A stretch of DNA of 64,000 bases, taken from positions 186,001 through 250,000 of the forward strand of contig NZ_JYHV01000037.1 in the NCBI RefSeq assembly GCF_000952685.1. Direction: 5' to 3'. The notes under the pieces are model-generated. The model did not search any database, had not been told where the DNA came from, and saw only the letters and a list, made by a program, of their open reading frames with translations. Source of the stretch: Stutzerimonas stutzeri (GTDB lineage Bacteria > Pseudomonadota > Gammaproteobacteria > Pseudomonadales > Pseudomonadaceae). The first letter of the stretch is position 1. Each line of letters begins with the position of its first letter. Positions 26,958 to 42,600 of the stretch are shown here, one piece after another. The translations under genes and the position numbers were made by a program.

Positions 26958-28760
26958 ATGTCCGAGACGCTGCTTTGCCCACGCAACCTGGCCTTCGAAC
27001 TCTATGAAGTGCTCGATGCCGAGGCCCTGACCCAGCGCGAGCGCTTCGCCGACCACAACCGCGAAACCTTCAACGCCGCGCTGGACACCGCCCGCAGCAT
27101 CGCCGAGAACCTCTTCGCTCCCCACAACCGCAAGGCCGACGAGAACGAGCCGATCTACAAGGACGGCGAAGCCGTGCTGATTCCGGAGGTAAAGCCCGCC
27201 GTCGATGCGTTCATTGAAGCCGGCTTTCACAACGCCTCGCGCAGCTTCGACGATGGCGGCATGCAGTTGCCCAATCTGCTCTCACGGGCCTGTTTCGCGC
27301 ATTTCCAGTCGGCCAATATCGGCACCTCCTCGTACCCGATGCTGACGATGGGCGCCTCACACCTGATCGAAGTGTTCGGCAGTGAGGAGCAGAAGCAACG
27401 CTTTCTGCAACCGATGATCGAGGGCCGCTTCTTCGGCACCATGGCGCTGACCGAACCCCATGCCGGTTCATCCCTGTCCGACCTGCGTACCCGCGCCGAG
27501 CCGGCCGGCGACGGCACCTATCGCCTGAAGGGCAACAAGATTTTCATATCCGGTGGCGATCATCCGCTGTCGGAAAACATCGTGCACATGGTGCTGGCCA
27601 AGCTGCCGGACGCCCCACCTGGCGTGAAGGGCATCAGCCTGTTCATCGTGCCGAAATTCCTGGTGAACGATGACGGCTCGCTGGGCGACCGAAACGATGT
27701 GATCCTGGCTGGGCTGTTCCACAAGATGGGCTGGCGTGGCACCACCTCCACCGCGCTCAACTTCGGCGACAACGGCAACTGTGTCGGCTACCTGGTAGGC
27801 GAGCCGCACAAGGGCCTGTCGTACATGTTCCAGATGATGAACGATGCGCGCATCGGCGTCGGCATGGGCGCGATCATGCTCGGCTACGCCGGTTACCTGT
27901 ATTCGCTGAACTATGCCCGCGAACGTCCGCAGGGGCGTCTGCCGGACGGCAAGAATCCAGCTTCGGTGCAGGTACCGATCATCCAGCACACCGATATCAA
28001 GCGCATGCTGCTGACGCAGAAAGCCTACGTCGAAGGCGCCTTCGATCTGGGCCTGTATGCCGCGCGCCTGGTCGACGAGCAGCAGACCGCGCAGACCGAG
28101 GAAGAACGCATCAGCGCCCATGAGCTACTGGACCTGCTTACGCCGATCGTCAAGTCCTGGCCCTCCGAGTTCTGCCTCAAGGCCAACGAGCTGGCGATTC
28201 AGATCCTCGGCGGCCATGGCTATACCCGCGAATACCCGGTCGAGCAGTATTACCGAGACAACCGACTGAATCCCATTCACGAGGGCACCCACGGCATCCA
28301 GTCGCTCGATCTGCTGGCGCGCAAGCTGAGCCAGAACGGCGGCGCCGGCCTGCGTCAGTTGGTCGGCCTGATCCAGGGCACTTGCAAACGCGCCGCAGCG
28401 TTCAGTTCTCTGGATGCGCTGCGCCAGCCACTGGAGCAATTGATTGCGCGCCTGACGGAGGTGACCCAGACGCTGCTGGGTGATCTGATGACCGGCAAGG
28501 TCAATCTCGCATTGGCCAACTCGGCGCTGTACCTCAAGGTGTTCGGCCATGCGGTGATCGGCTGGCGCTGGCTTGAACAGGCGATCCACGCCGAGCAAGG
28601 ACTGGCGGGCGGCAACGAGGCCGACACGGACTTCTACCGCGGCAAGCTGCAGGCGGCACGCTACTTTTTGACTTGGGAAGTGCCGAGCTGCCACCACGAA
28701 CTGGCAATTCTCGCCAGCCGCGACGATACCTGCCTGAGCATGCAGGACAGCTGGTTCTAA
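26958..28760 (+). CDS. Acyl-CoA dehydrogenase, long FadE type (PA5020-like)
   Basis: A 600-residue acyl-CoA dehydrogenase of the same extended family as the three copies at 2.9-10.1 kb, but more distant (N-terminus MSETLLCPRNLAFELYEVLD). Domain blocks are ALTEPHAGSSLSDL, the flavin region KMGWRGTTSTAL and IHEGTHGIQSLDLLARK with the putative catalytic Glu at 442. The start has GGAGG seven bases upstream. Together with the next three genes it reproduces P. aeruginosa PA5020-PA5023 as recalled, so it is probably the ancestral resident. Substrate range is unknown. Confidence 0.92.
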   Translation: MSETLLCPRNLAFELYEVLDAEALTQRERFADHNRETFNAALDTARSIAENLFAPHNRKADENEPIYKDGEAVLIPEVKPAVDAFIEAGFHNASRSFDDGGMQLPNLLSRACFAHFQSANIGTSSYPMLTMGASHLIEVFGSEEQKQRFLQPMIEGRFFGTMALTEPHAGSSLSDLRTRAEPAGDGTYRLKGNKIFISGGDHPLSENIVHMVLAKLPDAPPGVKGISLFIVPKFLVNDDGSLGDRNDVILAGLFHKMGWRGTTSTALNFGDNGNCVGYLVGEPHKGLSYMFQMMNDARIGVGMGAIMLGYAGYLYSLNYARERPQGRLPDGKNPASVQVPIIQHTDIKRMLLTQKAYVEGAFDLGLYAARLVDEQQTAQTEEERISAHELLDLLTPIVKSWPSEFCLKANELAIQILGGHGYTREYPVEQYYRDNRLNPIHEGTHGIQSLDLLARKLSQNGGAGLRQLVGLIQGTCKRAAAFSSLDALRQPLEQLIARLTEVTQTLLGDLMTGKVNLALANSALYLKVFGHAVIGWRWLEQAIHAEQGLAGGNEADTDFYRGKLQAARYFLTWEVPSCHHELAILASRDDTCLSMQDSWF

Positions 28761-28960
28761 CCTCCGCGCACGGCGCGCCCCGACCTCGGGTGCGTGCCGT
28801 GCGGCCTAGCGCAACCTAAGGTCCTCAACTGGGTTCCGTGTCCGCCTATTGCGCCCATCGCGCCTTAGGCCTTTTTTGACAGCTCGCCAAATCAGCAGGT
28901 TAGAATCGCTGGCATGCGCCCTGCATGTTCGCCAGCGGCACTAACCCACGGAGAGCGCGC

Positions 28961-30706
28961 TTGGATATCGGCAACATCAACCAACTGTTTTTTGTCGGTG
29001 CCCTGTTGGTTGCGGCGAGCATCCTGATGAGCTCCCTATCGACACGCCTCGGCGTGCCGATTCTGGTGATTTTCCTTGCGGTGGGCATGCTCGCCGGGGT
29101 CGACGGCATCGGCGGGATCGTCTTCGACGATTATTCGCTGGCCTTTCTGATCAGCAACCTGGCCCTGGCGATCATCCTGCTCGACGGCGGCATGCGTACC
29201 CGCGCCGCGACCTTCCGCGTAGCCCTGTGGCCGGCCTTTTCATTGGCCACTGCCGGGGTGGTGATCACCTCGGGGCTGACCGGCCTGGCGGCCGCCTGGC
29301 TGTTCGACCTGCCGCTGATGCAAGGGCTGCTGATCGGCGCCATCGTCGGCTCGACGGATGCGGCCGTGGTGTTCAACCTGCTCAACGGTCGCGGGCTCAA
29401 CGAGCGCGTCGGCTCGACGTTGGAAATCGAGTCGGGCAGCAACGACCCCATGGCCATGTTCCTCACCGTCGCCCTGATCGACATGCTCGCGTCTGGTCAG
29501 ACCGGCTTCGGCTGGAGCTTTTTCGTCAACCTGCTGCAACAATTCGGCATCGGCACCCTGCTTGGCCTGTCTGGAGGCTGGTTGCTGTTACATCTGATCA
29601 ATCGGCTGTCAGTGGCGGATGGGCTCTATCCGCTGCTGGCGGTGGCCGGCGGCATCATGATCTATGCGCTGTCCGGCGCCATTGGCGGCAGCGGCATTCT
29701 CGCGGTCTACGTCTGCGGCCTGCTACTGGGCAACCGGCCCATTCGCAACCGTCACGGCATTCTGCACATGTTCGACGGCCTGGCCTGGCTGAGCCAGATC
29801 GGCATGTTCCTGGTGCTCGGCCTGCTGCTGACTCCCAGTAATTTGCTGCCGATCGCCCTGCCGGCGCTCGCGCTGTCGCTGTGGATGATCCTGTTCGCCC
29901 GCCCGCTTGCGGTGTTCATCGGCTTGCTGCCGTTTCGCAGTTTCCACCTGCGCGAGCGCCTGTTCATTTCCTGGATAGGCCTGCGCGGTGCAGTACCGGT
30001 GATCCTCGCGGTATTTCCGTTGATGGCGGGTCTGGAGAATGCCCAGCTGTTCTTCAACGTCGCCTTCTTCATCGTGCTGGTCTCGCTGCTGCTGCAAGGT
30101 ACGACGCTGACCTGGGCGGCGAAGAAGGCCAAAGTCGAGGTCCCGCCGTCGCCTCTGCCGATTTCACGTGCGGGCTTACAGATCCACACGACCAGCCAGT
30201 GGGAAATGTTCATTTATCGGCTGACGGCCAAGAAATGGTGCGTGGGCGCCGCCCTGCGTGAACTGAAGATGCCGACCGGCACGCGCATCGCCGCGCTGTT
30301 TCGCGGCAAGGCGCTGCTGCATCCGTCCGGCAGTACCCGCCTGCAGGTTGACGACATCCTTTGCGTAATCGGCCATGAGGAAGACCTGCCGGCCCTCGGC
30401 AAGCTGTTCAGCGAAGCGCCGCAGCGCGGTCGCGACATGCGTTTCTTTGGCGATTTCATCCTTGAGAGCGAAGCCCAGATGAGCGCCCTCGCAGCCCTCT
30501 ACGGATTGAAGCTGGGCGATGTGGATGGCAATCAGCAGATCGGTCAATTCATGGCCGAACGTGTCGGCGGCAAGCCCGTCGTCGGCGATCAGATCGAGTG
30601 GAATGGCCTGATCTGGACCATCGCCTCGATGGAGCATGGCGAAGTGCGCAAGGTCGGCCTGAAGTTTCCGGAGGGCAACACGCCAGGCCCCAGTTTGCAC
30701 TTCTGA
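28961..30706 (+). CDS. cvrA: K+/H+ antiporter CvrA/NhaP2 family
   Basis: Cation:proton antiporter (CPA1) in the inner membrane; homologues exchange cytoplasmic K+ (or Na+) for protons and regulate volume at low osmolarity. The start is set at TTG 28961 because it aligns with the family N-terminus and GGAGAG lies upstream; the in-frame ATG at 28925 has no ribosome site. The 581 residues comprise about 12 membrane helices (to about 390), then a TrkA-C/RCK-C domain ([13 protein letters not shown]...VDDILCVIG) and a C-terminal transporter-associated domain ([20 protein letters not shown]). It is followed by an MscK-type channel gene 110 bases on, a plausible osmotic pair. Confidence 0.9.
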   Translation: MDIGNINQLFFVGALLVAASILMSSLSTRLGVPILVIFLAVGMLAGVDGIGGIVFDDYSLAFLISNLALAIILLDGGMRTRAATFRVALWPAFSLATAGVVITSGLTGLAAAWLFDLPLMQGLLIGAIVGSTDAAVVFNLLNGRGLNERVGSTLEIESGSNDPMAMFLTVALIDMLASGQTGFGWSFFVNLLQQFGIGTLLGLSGGWLLLHLINRLSVADGLYPLLAVAGGIMIYALSGAIGGSGILAVYVCGLLLGNRPIRNRHGILHMFDGLAWLSQIGMFLVLGLLLTPSNLLPIALPALALSLWMILFARPLAVFIGLLPFRSFHLRERLFISWIGLRGAVPVILAVFPLMAGLENAQLFFNVAFFIVLVSLLLQGTTLTWAAKKAKVEVPPSPLPISRAGLQIHTTSQWEMFIYRLTAKKWCVGAALRELKMPTGTRIAALFRGKALLHPSGSTRLQVDDILCVIGHEEDLPALGKLFSEAPQRGRDMRFFGDFILESEAQMSALAALYGLKLGDVDGNQQIGQFMAERVGGKPVVGDQIEWNGLIWTIASMEHGEVRKVGLKFPEGNTPGPSLHF

Positions 30707-30816
30707 CGAGGACGCCGAGCGATAAGCTGCGAGGTGAGACGTTCCGATCTGTGGACTCGCCTCGGCCATCGGCAGCCCTTAGACTCTGCACTCATTTCTG
30801 CCTTTCGATAGTACCC

Positions 30817-35672
<4,856 letters not shown>

Positions 35673-35681
35673 GCCTTGGCC

Positions 35682-35701
35682 TTGCGCAAAATACTGCGCA
35701 A
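35682..35701. other. Inverted repeat downstream of selO
   Basis: TTGCGCA-AAATAC-TGCGCAA is a perfect seven-base stem with a six-base loop, 10 bases after the selO stop. No T-run follows, so it would be at best a weak terminator or an mRNA-stabilising hairpin. The rest of 35702-35889 shows no gene. Confidence 0.4.
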
Positions 35702-35889
35702 AGCACCGCCTGCCGAGACAGCTCTGCGGGCGTCCCAGCCCGTGGTGACTGGCCTGCCGTCTCTATGCGCCAAACCTTGCACAGAGTCGGCAGGATGTTG
35801 CCCAACTAAATGTGAAGCGCCCCGCAAGGTCAGCCGAACGCTCTCCAAGTAAAGACGCAAGCATTTGATAGATATATGTTTTATTTAGG

Positions 35890-35905
35890 TGGCATGCTCC
35901 TTGTA
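35890..35905 (+). promoter_or_regulatory. Possible sigma-54 promoter for hcp
   Basis: TGGCAT-GCTCC-TTGTA resembles the RpoN consensus TGGCAC-N5-TTGCA with correct spacing and two mismatches, one in the usually conserved -12 GC. It ends 47 bases before the hcp ATG. RpoN control of hcp genes is known in other Pseudomonas and Vibrio. Confidence 0.35.
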
Positions 35906-35952
35906 AGAATTGATCAGCCATTCCGGCATTCAACGAAGCAAGGAGAGCACCC

Positions 35953-36471
35953 ATGCCAACACCCGCGTATCTTTCCCTCGAAGGCACCAAGCAAGGCCTG
36001 ATCACTGCAGGCACTTTCACCGAGGACTCGGTCGGCAATATCTTCCAGGAAGGACACGAAGACCAGATCCTGGTGCAGGCATTCCAGCATCAGGTCATCA
36101 TTCCGCGCGATCCGCAATCGGGTCAGCCCACCGGCCAGCGCGTGCACAAGCCGCTGATGATCACCAAGGTGTTCGACAAGTCGTCGCCGCTGATTTTCAA
36201 CGCTCTGACCTCCGGTGAGCGTCTGAACAAATGCCGCTTGGAGTGGTACCGCACCTCGTCCACCGGCACCCAGGAACACTACTTCACCATCGAACTGGAA
36301 GATGCGGTGATCGTCGACGTGCAGTCGCGCATGCCCAACTGCCAGGATCCGAACATGTCGCACTTCACCCACCTGGAAGACGTGTACTTCACCTACCGCA
36401 AGATCGTCTGGACCCACGAAGTCTCCGGTACTTCCGGCTCCGACGACTGGCGCACCCCGATCGCCAGCTAA
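35953..36471 (+). CDS. hcp: Type VI secretion tube protein Hcp
   Basis: Hexameric ring protein that stacks into the inner tube of the type VI secretion system and carries effectors. The 172 residues begin MPTPAYLSLEGTKQGLITAGTF and contain EDQILVQAFQHQVIIPRDPQSG and the KPLMITKVFDKSSPLIFNAL region, diagnostic of the Hcp1 family. AAGGAGAGCACCC precedes the ATG. No T6SS structural genes are in the window, so it must rely on an apparatus encoded elsewhere. A terminator follows, so it probably has its own, more abundant transcript than vgrG. Confidence 0.96.
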   Translation: MPTPAYLSLEGTKQGLITAGTFTEDSVGNIFQEGHEDQILVQAFQHQVIIPRDPQSGQPTGQRVHKPLMITKVFDKSSPLIFNALTSGERLNKCRLEWYRTSSTGTQEHYFTIELEDAVIVDVQSRMPNCQDPNMSHFTHLEDVYFTYRKIVWTHEVSGTSGSDDWRTPIAS

Positions 36472-36490
36472 GGCGATCACCGCATCAATG

Positions 36491-36525
36491 GCTTCGGCCG
36501 GGCACGTCCCGGCTGAAGCTTTTTT
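36491..36525 (+). terminator. Terminator between hcp and vgrG
   Basis: GCTTCGGCCGGG pairs with TCCCGGCTGAAGC (one mismatched pair) around a short loop, followed by TTTTTT. Placed 20 bases after the hcp stop, it would limit read-through into vgrG. Confidence 0.88.
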
Positions 36526-36661
36526 GCGAAGCAGTAATAGAAATTGAAACCGCGGCGAAACAATGCGCGACCCAGCGCACCGCAACGCCGTCGATGCGTG
36601 GTACATCAAACCCCCGCATGCGCCCTGGCGCACACCATGGACGGATCCAGGAGGAACAAGG

Positions 36662-38761
36662 ATGTTCGCCCCCGCCAATCAAAAGCACTTTTCCCTGCAC
36701 ATCGAAGGCATCGAGCATGACTTTCAAGTGCTCGAATTCAGCGGTAAAGAAGCCATCAGCCAGCCCTACCGCTTCGAACTGGAGCTGGTCAGCGAGCGTC
36801 CGGATCTAGATCTCGAAAGCCTGCTTCAGCAGTCCGCGTTCCTGACATTCGCCAGGGATGGTGGCGGCATCCACGGCCAGGTCTATCGCGCCGCCCAAGG
36901 CGAGTCCGGCGAACGCCTGACGCGCTACCAGCTGATCATTGTCCCGAGGCTTGCCTATCTGGCGCACCGGACCAACCAGCGCATCTTCCAGCACCTCTCG
37001 GTGCCGCGGATCATTGCCCAGGTCCTGGAGGAGCACGGCATTCTCGCCGGCGACAGTCATCGTTTCGACCTCGGTCCGGTGATCTACCCCGAGCGAGACT
37101 ATTGCGTTCAATACGACGAAACCGATCTGCACTTCATCCAGCGCCTCTGCGAGGAAGAAGGTATTCACTACCATTTCCGACACAGCGAATCCGGCCATAT
37201 GCTGGTCTTCGGCGACGACCAGACGGTATTTCCCAGCCTTGCGCCGGCCGCGTATCAGCAGGACAGCGGCCTGGTCGCCGACGAGCCGGTAATCAAGCGC
37301 TTCGGGGTACGCATCGAAACCCGTACCGGCCGCGTCACCCGCCGTGATTACGATTTCGAAAAGCCACGTCTGACGATGGAGGCGGCGGTTCAGAGCGGCA
37401 CTCAGCCCGACCTCGAGGACTACGACTACCCAGGGCGCTTCGTCGATCGCGAGCGTGGCAAACACCTGTCCCGCCGCGCCTTGGAACGCCACCGCCACGA
37501 TTTCGAACTGGCCGAGGGCGATAGCGATCAGCCGAAGCTGGTCAGCGGCCACTTCCTCTCACTCAGCGATCATCCGCGCGGTGACTGGAATCAGCTATGG
37601 CTGCTCACCGAAATTCATCACGAAGGCAAACAACCGCAGGTACTGGAGGAGTCGGTCGCCAACGCGTCCAGCCTGCACGTTCCGACCCACTCTCCCCTCC
37701 GGGACGAAGGCTGCGGTGAAGGGGCTCTTGCCAGCACCGATTTCTACCAAGGCTATCGCAACCATTTCACCGCCACGCCGTGGGCCGTCCCATTCCGCCC
37801 CGCTCTCAACCACCCCAAGCCACGCATCCTTGGCAGCCAGAGTGCGGTTGTCACCGGGCCAGCCGGTGAAGAGATTCACTGCGACGAATACGGTCGAGTA
37901 AGGGTGCAATTCTTCTGGGATCGCCACGGGCAAGCCGACGACAAAACCAGCTGCTGGCTGCGCGTTTCATCGAGCTGGGCCGGCGACCATTACGGCGGTA
38001 TCGCCATTCCCCGCGTTGGCATGGAAGTACTGATCACCTTCCTTGAGGGTGATCCCGACCAGCCACTGATCACCGGCTGTCTCTACCACAAAGAGAATGC
38101 GGTTCCCTACGACCTGCCTGCGAACAAGACCCGCAGCGTCTTCAAAACCCTCAGCAGTCCAGGTGGCAACGGCTACAACGAACTGCGCATCGAAGACCGC
38201 AAGGGCGCCGAGCAGATCTACCTCCACGCCCAACGCGACTGGGACGAAAACATTGAGCACGACCAGAAAATCCGCATCGGCCACGAACGCCATGACACCG
38301 TCGAAGCCAACAGCTACAGCGAATTCCGCGCCGAAGAACACCGCACCACCCATGGCGATCGCCGCAGCGAAGTCAAAGCCAACGACCACCTGACCGTGGG
38401 CAACAACCAACACGTGAAGATCGGCACCGGCCAATTCATCGAAGCCGGCAACGAAATCCACCTCTCCAGCGGCCTCAAAGTCGTCCTCGAAGCAGGCAGC
38501 GAACTGACCTTCAGGGCCGCCGGTAGCTTTATCAAGCTCGACGGCAGCGGCATCACCATGGTCGGGCCGGTGATCAGGATGAACTCTGGCGGCAGTCCGG
38601 GTAAGGGGTCGGGGGCTGCGCCGGTCCAGCCGGGCGCGGTGAAATCGGCGGATGCGGATAAGGCAGGCGAGCTCCTAGTGCCTGCGCAGCGCCAAGCTTT
38701 ATTACGAGCCTCTCCACGCTGTGAGATCTGCGAGCGAGCCAACCAGGAGGCCGGGGCATGA
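36662..38761 (+). CDS. vgrG: Type VI secretion tip protein VgrG
   Basis: Trimeric spike at the tip of the T6SS tube that delivers a cargo effector. The 699 residues start MFAPANQKHFSLHIEGIEHDFQV, with the gp27-like region (YRFELELVSERPDLDLESLL), ETDLHFIQRLCEEEGIHYHFRH, the gp5 OB-fold (EYGRVRVQFFWDRHGQ, GMEVLITFLEGDPDQPLITG) and the beta-helix tail. The tail ends in a Gly/Pro-rich linker and a short extension with RCEICERANQEAG. ATG 36662 has AGGAGG nine bases upstream. Its stop overlaps the chaperone start by four bases. There is no C-terminal enzymatic domain, so it carries a separate effector. Confidence 0.96.
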   Translation: MFAPANQKHFSLHIEGIEHDFQVLEFSGKEAISQPYRFELELVSERPDLDLESLLQQSAFLTFARDGGGIHGQVYRAAQGESGERLTRYQLIIVPRLAYLAHRTNQRIFQHLSVPRIIAQVLEEHGILAGDSHRFDLGPVIYPERDYCVQYDETDLHFIQRLCEEEGIHYHFRHSESGHMLVFGDDQTVFPSLAPAAYQQDSGLVADEPVIKRFGVRIETRTGRVTRRDYDFEKPRLTMEAAVQSGTQPDLEDYDYPGRFVDRERGKHLSRRALERHRHDFELAEGDSDQPKLVSGHFLSLSDHPRGDWNQLWLLTEIHHEGKQPQVLEESVANASSLHVPTHSPLRDEGCGEGALASTDFYQGYRNHFTATPWAVPFRPALNHPKPRILGSQSAVVTGPAGEEIHCDEYGRVRVQFFWDRHGQADDKTSCWLRVSSSWAGDHYGGIAIPRVGMEVLITFLEGDPDQPLITGCLYHKENAVPYDLPANKTRSVFKTLSSPGGNGYNELRIEDRKGAEQIYLHAQRDWDENIEHDQKIRIGHERHDTVEANSYSEFRAEEHRTTHGDRRSEVKANDHLTVGNNQHVKIGTGQFIEAGNEIHLSSGLKVVLEAGSELTFRAAGSFIKLDGSGITMVGPVIRMNSGGSPGKGSGAAPVQPGAVKSADADKAGELLVPAQRQALLRASPRCEICERANQEAGA

Positions 38762-39606
38762 GCCGAGACTTCTTGCTCGTAGATGGTGTGCTCCGCCAGG
38801 ACGCTCTGCAATGGCTTTATGCAGCAGGCGAGCATATCGAGGTCATTCCACTTTACAACGGCACCCGCTGGGACGGCGTCAAAGAAATCGGCCCAATTCT
38901 GGTAGGGCTAGATACGCATTCATCATTGCTCAATGAATGGCAACACAACCCTCTTCTTCAGCGTCAGGCCAGCAGGCTACAGAGTTCGGCACCGCTGAAC
39001 GATGTCGCCGATCACCTGAGCCAGTACATCACCGTCACGGACGACTTTGGTAGCTACAGCCTCTTCCGTTTCGCTGACCCACTGGTGACCTCTTACTGGT
39101 TGAACAGCTATCCCTCGTCCGCTTATCAAAGTCTGTTGGGCCCCATCGGTGAATGGCTCGTTCCACTATCCCCTCCAAGGTGGGCGCCCTCGGTAGCAGT
39201 CGAATGGCACTCCTATCGTCCGCAACCACACAGTCCGACATTAGAGGGCAAACTCAACCACCTCGCCGATGACCAGGTTCAGGCCCTAGAACAGGCTTAT
39301 CGGCGAAGCTTCAAGGAACGCCTCTACGACTGGTTGAACGAAGACTATCCACAAACCTTATCAAGCCTTGCCGAACAAGAGCGAGATCTATGGTTGGAAC
39401 AGCGTCTGCTAGATGCCGAAGCCTGGGGGCTGGTCAATGAACAGAGTATTGCGATCTGGGTCGAGCGCTGCGCCTGCTGGGGAGACGACTTCGCCACACG
39501 CCTCGATAGCCCCTACCAAGCTTGGCTAGCCAAGGTGCCAGACGCCCAGGAACTGCCTCCAGAGCGACGTATTCAAGCTCTGGATGAAGATTGCCTTACC
39601 GGCTAA
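38758..39606 (+). CDS. DUF4123 type VI effector chaperone (Tec/Tap-type adaptor)
   Basis: A 282-residue DUF4123 protein (MSRDFLLVDGVLRQDALQWLYAAGEHIEVIPLYNGTRW). Family members bind both an effector and the VgrG tip to load the effector and are not themselves secreted. The ATG overlaps the vgrG stop (ATGA), and the effector gene starts 14 bases after its stop, so the three are one translational unit. The motif-poor C-terminal half probably holds the specificity for the partner downstream. Confidence 0.88.
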   Translation: MSRDFLLVDGVLRQDALQWLYAAGEHIEVIPLYNGTRWDGVKEIGPILVGLDTHSSLLNEWQHNPLLQRQASRLQSSAPLNDVADHLSQYITVTDDFGSYSLFRFADPLVTSYWLNSYPSSAYQSLLGPIGEWLVPLSPPRWAPSVAVEWHSYRPQPHSPTLEGKLNHLADDQVQALEQAYRRSFKERLYDWLNEDYPQTLSSLAEQERDLWLEQRLLDAEAWGLVNEQSIAIWVERCACWGDDFATRLDSPYQAWLAKVPDAQELPPERRIQALDEDCLTG

Positions 39607-39620
39607 AGGAACGGATTTCC

Positions 39621-42600
39621 ATGAGCACGACAACTTCCGACAAAACGCTGCAACAAGCCAAACGCAATCAGGCCTTCGAGGACAAGCCCGCCAATGCGAA
39701 CGGTCAGTGCCCGTTGAAAGCGGGTGAAATTGCAATCCATCCCGTTCGCTATGCGATAGATGAGTCACCGGCACGCGGCAGTGCCCAAGGTCCAAACCCG
39801 CTGCCAAAAGGCTGGTCCAGCAGCAACCTGCCGAAGCTCAAGACGCGTAGTTATACCCTGCGTCAGCTCCGTGACGGCTGGCTTTATGTGTGGAATGAAA
39901 CTGATCGCACCCTTCACGAATATCAGGTGAAGGGCCACCAATTCATCCGCCATCAATGGGGTAGTGCACAGCTGGGCAAGGATGAGCGAAACAACCCCGG
40001 TGACAGCCAACCTTATCTGCTTTACCCAAAGCGCAGCCGCCTACTCATTGCCTACGCCCCCGTGCAGTGGACCTGGCGCCTGTGCGAAAAAATGCGCAGC
40101 AACCCCCAGGAGCAAAAGCGCTGGATGCGCGCACTGGACTTGCCGCAATACTGTACCCAGATGCAGGCAGCACATGCCGCTCCTATCCGCGAAATAGGCA
40201 GCGCGGTCGCCGATATCCTGGCAGGAGGAGAAGCCCCGACCTTCAAGAGCTGTCTTGTAGCAGCGAACAACGATGATACGTCCCGCCCCTGCAAAAAGCC
40301 GATCGACCAGGCTCTCATACTCGGCAGCGTACCCGATCAGGACAGTGCCCTCTTCGTTGCTCTGGACGATCCCATGGCCATCGTCGATGACCTGGCCATG
40401 AATCTGCAGGGCCGCTGGCTGGAACTGGCAGCAGCAGACAAACAGCACGCCAACAAGATCAATAGCGCTACGCTCATTCAGGGGCTTTGCGGCGTCAAAC
40501 TAGACCCCTTCATGCCCAAATCGGTATCGACTAACCCAAGCCGCAAGCAAGCTTTCATCAAAGACGCTCACAGCCTGCTCGATAGCGAAGCGCAGCTACT
40601 CAATCACGGCGGCAGTGACGCGACCCTGACACTCAAATCGCTGCAAGTGCAGCGGGTTCAACAGCAATTTCGCACGAATTGGGGTAACCCACCGTCGGGG
40701 CCTAAATGGCGCGCACTGGTAGAGGAATGGCAGCAGAAAAAGACCTGGCGCGAGGACGTTCGCTTCGATGAGGCCTGGAGTTATCTGCAAGAGCGCGCCG
40801 ATGAAATGGAGCGCCTCAATACCCACATCCAACGCAGCGAAAGCGACCTGCTCGCCTGGCTGAAAAGCCTCAGTCCGAAAGCGGAAGAGGTTTTCTATGA
40901 CCCCTGCCATCCTCAGCAATCGACCGATCTGCTGGACACCATGGCCAATCTGTACGAGCAGTTGGGCGCGAGCGACACGGGCAAGCAATGGCTCTGCGAG
41001 CAGTACGGCAAACCCACTACGCTGGCAGGCCTGGCGCTGTTCAATTTCAGCGCCGAGCTTTCCGCGCTGATCGACAAGATCTCCGCCAATTTCACCACCT
41101 ACGGCACCATCGACAACCAAGGTCGGCAGGGCGACGGTAGCGGCCAGGCTCACGGCGGACTCTCCGACATCACTAGCGAAGTCAGCCGTGCCAACGAGGT
41201 GAAATCGGTACTTGACCTGCCGAGCGTACAAGCCAGCAACCTGTACAAGGACCTTTCCGAACCCGGCAAGCATGCCTTCGAGACCTTGCGCAACGTAGTG
41301 GGGCAAAAAGCCAAGGACAGCTGGAACCTGATGGCCTTTGTTCTGTTGCCGGCCTTGAGCACGAAATTTGCGCCCAAGGTTCGAATCTTTGCCTTCAGCG
41401 TCACCCAGGTCTTGGTCTCTACGGAAATCTCCACGCAGACGCGTTTGATTCTGGATGCCGAGTTCGCGAAGAAGAACCGTCAATGGCAGATGCAGGTTGC
41501 CCAGCTCGAAAAGAACATCAAGGGCCTGCAACGCACTCTTTCTCTACCCGGTAAAGGCCCCGACAAACGCTCGGCGCGCATACAGTTGCTCGGGCTGGAA
41601 CAAAAGCGCGAGACGCTGAACCTGCAACGGCCTAATGAGGTAATCGGTAGCGTCGTCACCGAAACCAGGATCACCAAGGTACAAACCCGCCAAGTAGCCA
41701 TGTGGCTTGCGACACTGGGCCAGTCAGAGCTGCTCGATCAGTTGCAGCTCAAAGCAAAAAACTCGGCAAGCTATGCAGCCCGCAGCCGTCAGTGGATGAA
41801 CCAGGAGCTCGGCGGCAGCCTGCCTGTGCTGGTCGCAGGGCTGAATGTCTGGAACTTTATCAATAGCCTGGACAAGGCACGCAATGATGGCATTTTCAGT
41901 GAGGATGAGCTGCGCACGGTCGGCGCCAATGCCGCCTATACCGCCAACGCACTGATGGCACTCTGGACGGTGCCGGCGTGGAACAAATGGGCCAAGCTTG
42001 AAAAAACAATTGGCCGAAATACCACTCAACTTGCAAAAGCAGGTGTAAGGGCTTGGCTTAAAACGGGTGAAGTTGAAGCCTCATTGCTGGCTCGGCAGCT
42101 CGTCTTACGTACTATGGGTATGGCAGCATTCGGCGCTATCGCCGCGGGGGTAGAGGCCTGGCAGGTTTCCAAAGATGTTAGCAACGCAACCAGCCCTGAA
42201 GAGAAATATGCTCAAAGCACAAAACTGGTTGCATTGATATTTATGTCGTCAGTAGCTGGCGTCCAACTAGTTGGCAGTGCTTTGGGCTTCTGGTTCGGTT
42301 TTGCCTGGGTCATGTCCAACCCGGTGACCATCATCATCGCGTTACTTGGCGTGATCTACCTGATCGCCAGCATGATCGCCAACCAATACAAGCGCGAGGG
42401 TCTACGGCTCTGGCTGTATCGCAGCAGTTGGGGCAAATCCCCCACCTGGACACACAGTGACGAGCATCATAAGGAGGAACTGCGCACCCTGAAGGAAATC
42501 TGCCTACGCCCCAGCCTGGCGGCTCGCGCCTCCACCTTGCCATACTACGGGCGTGGCCCACGCATCTATACCGGTTTCTGGCTACAGCTCCTGCTACCGT

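Noticed and set aside
28767-28803. Inverted arms CGCACGGC/GCCGTGCG after the fourth acyl-CoA dehydrogenase as a terminator
   Set aside because: A hairpin is possible but there is no T-run after it, and the loop is long, so it is not called as a terminator.
35682-35701. TTGCGCA/TGCGCAA repeat as the selO terminator
   Set aside because: No T-run follows; listed only as an inverted repeat.
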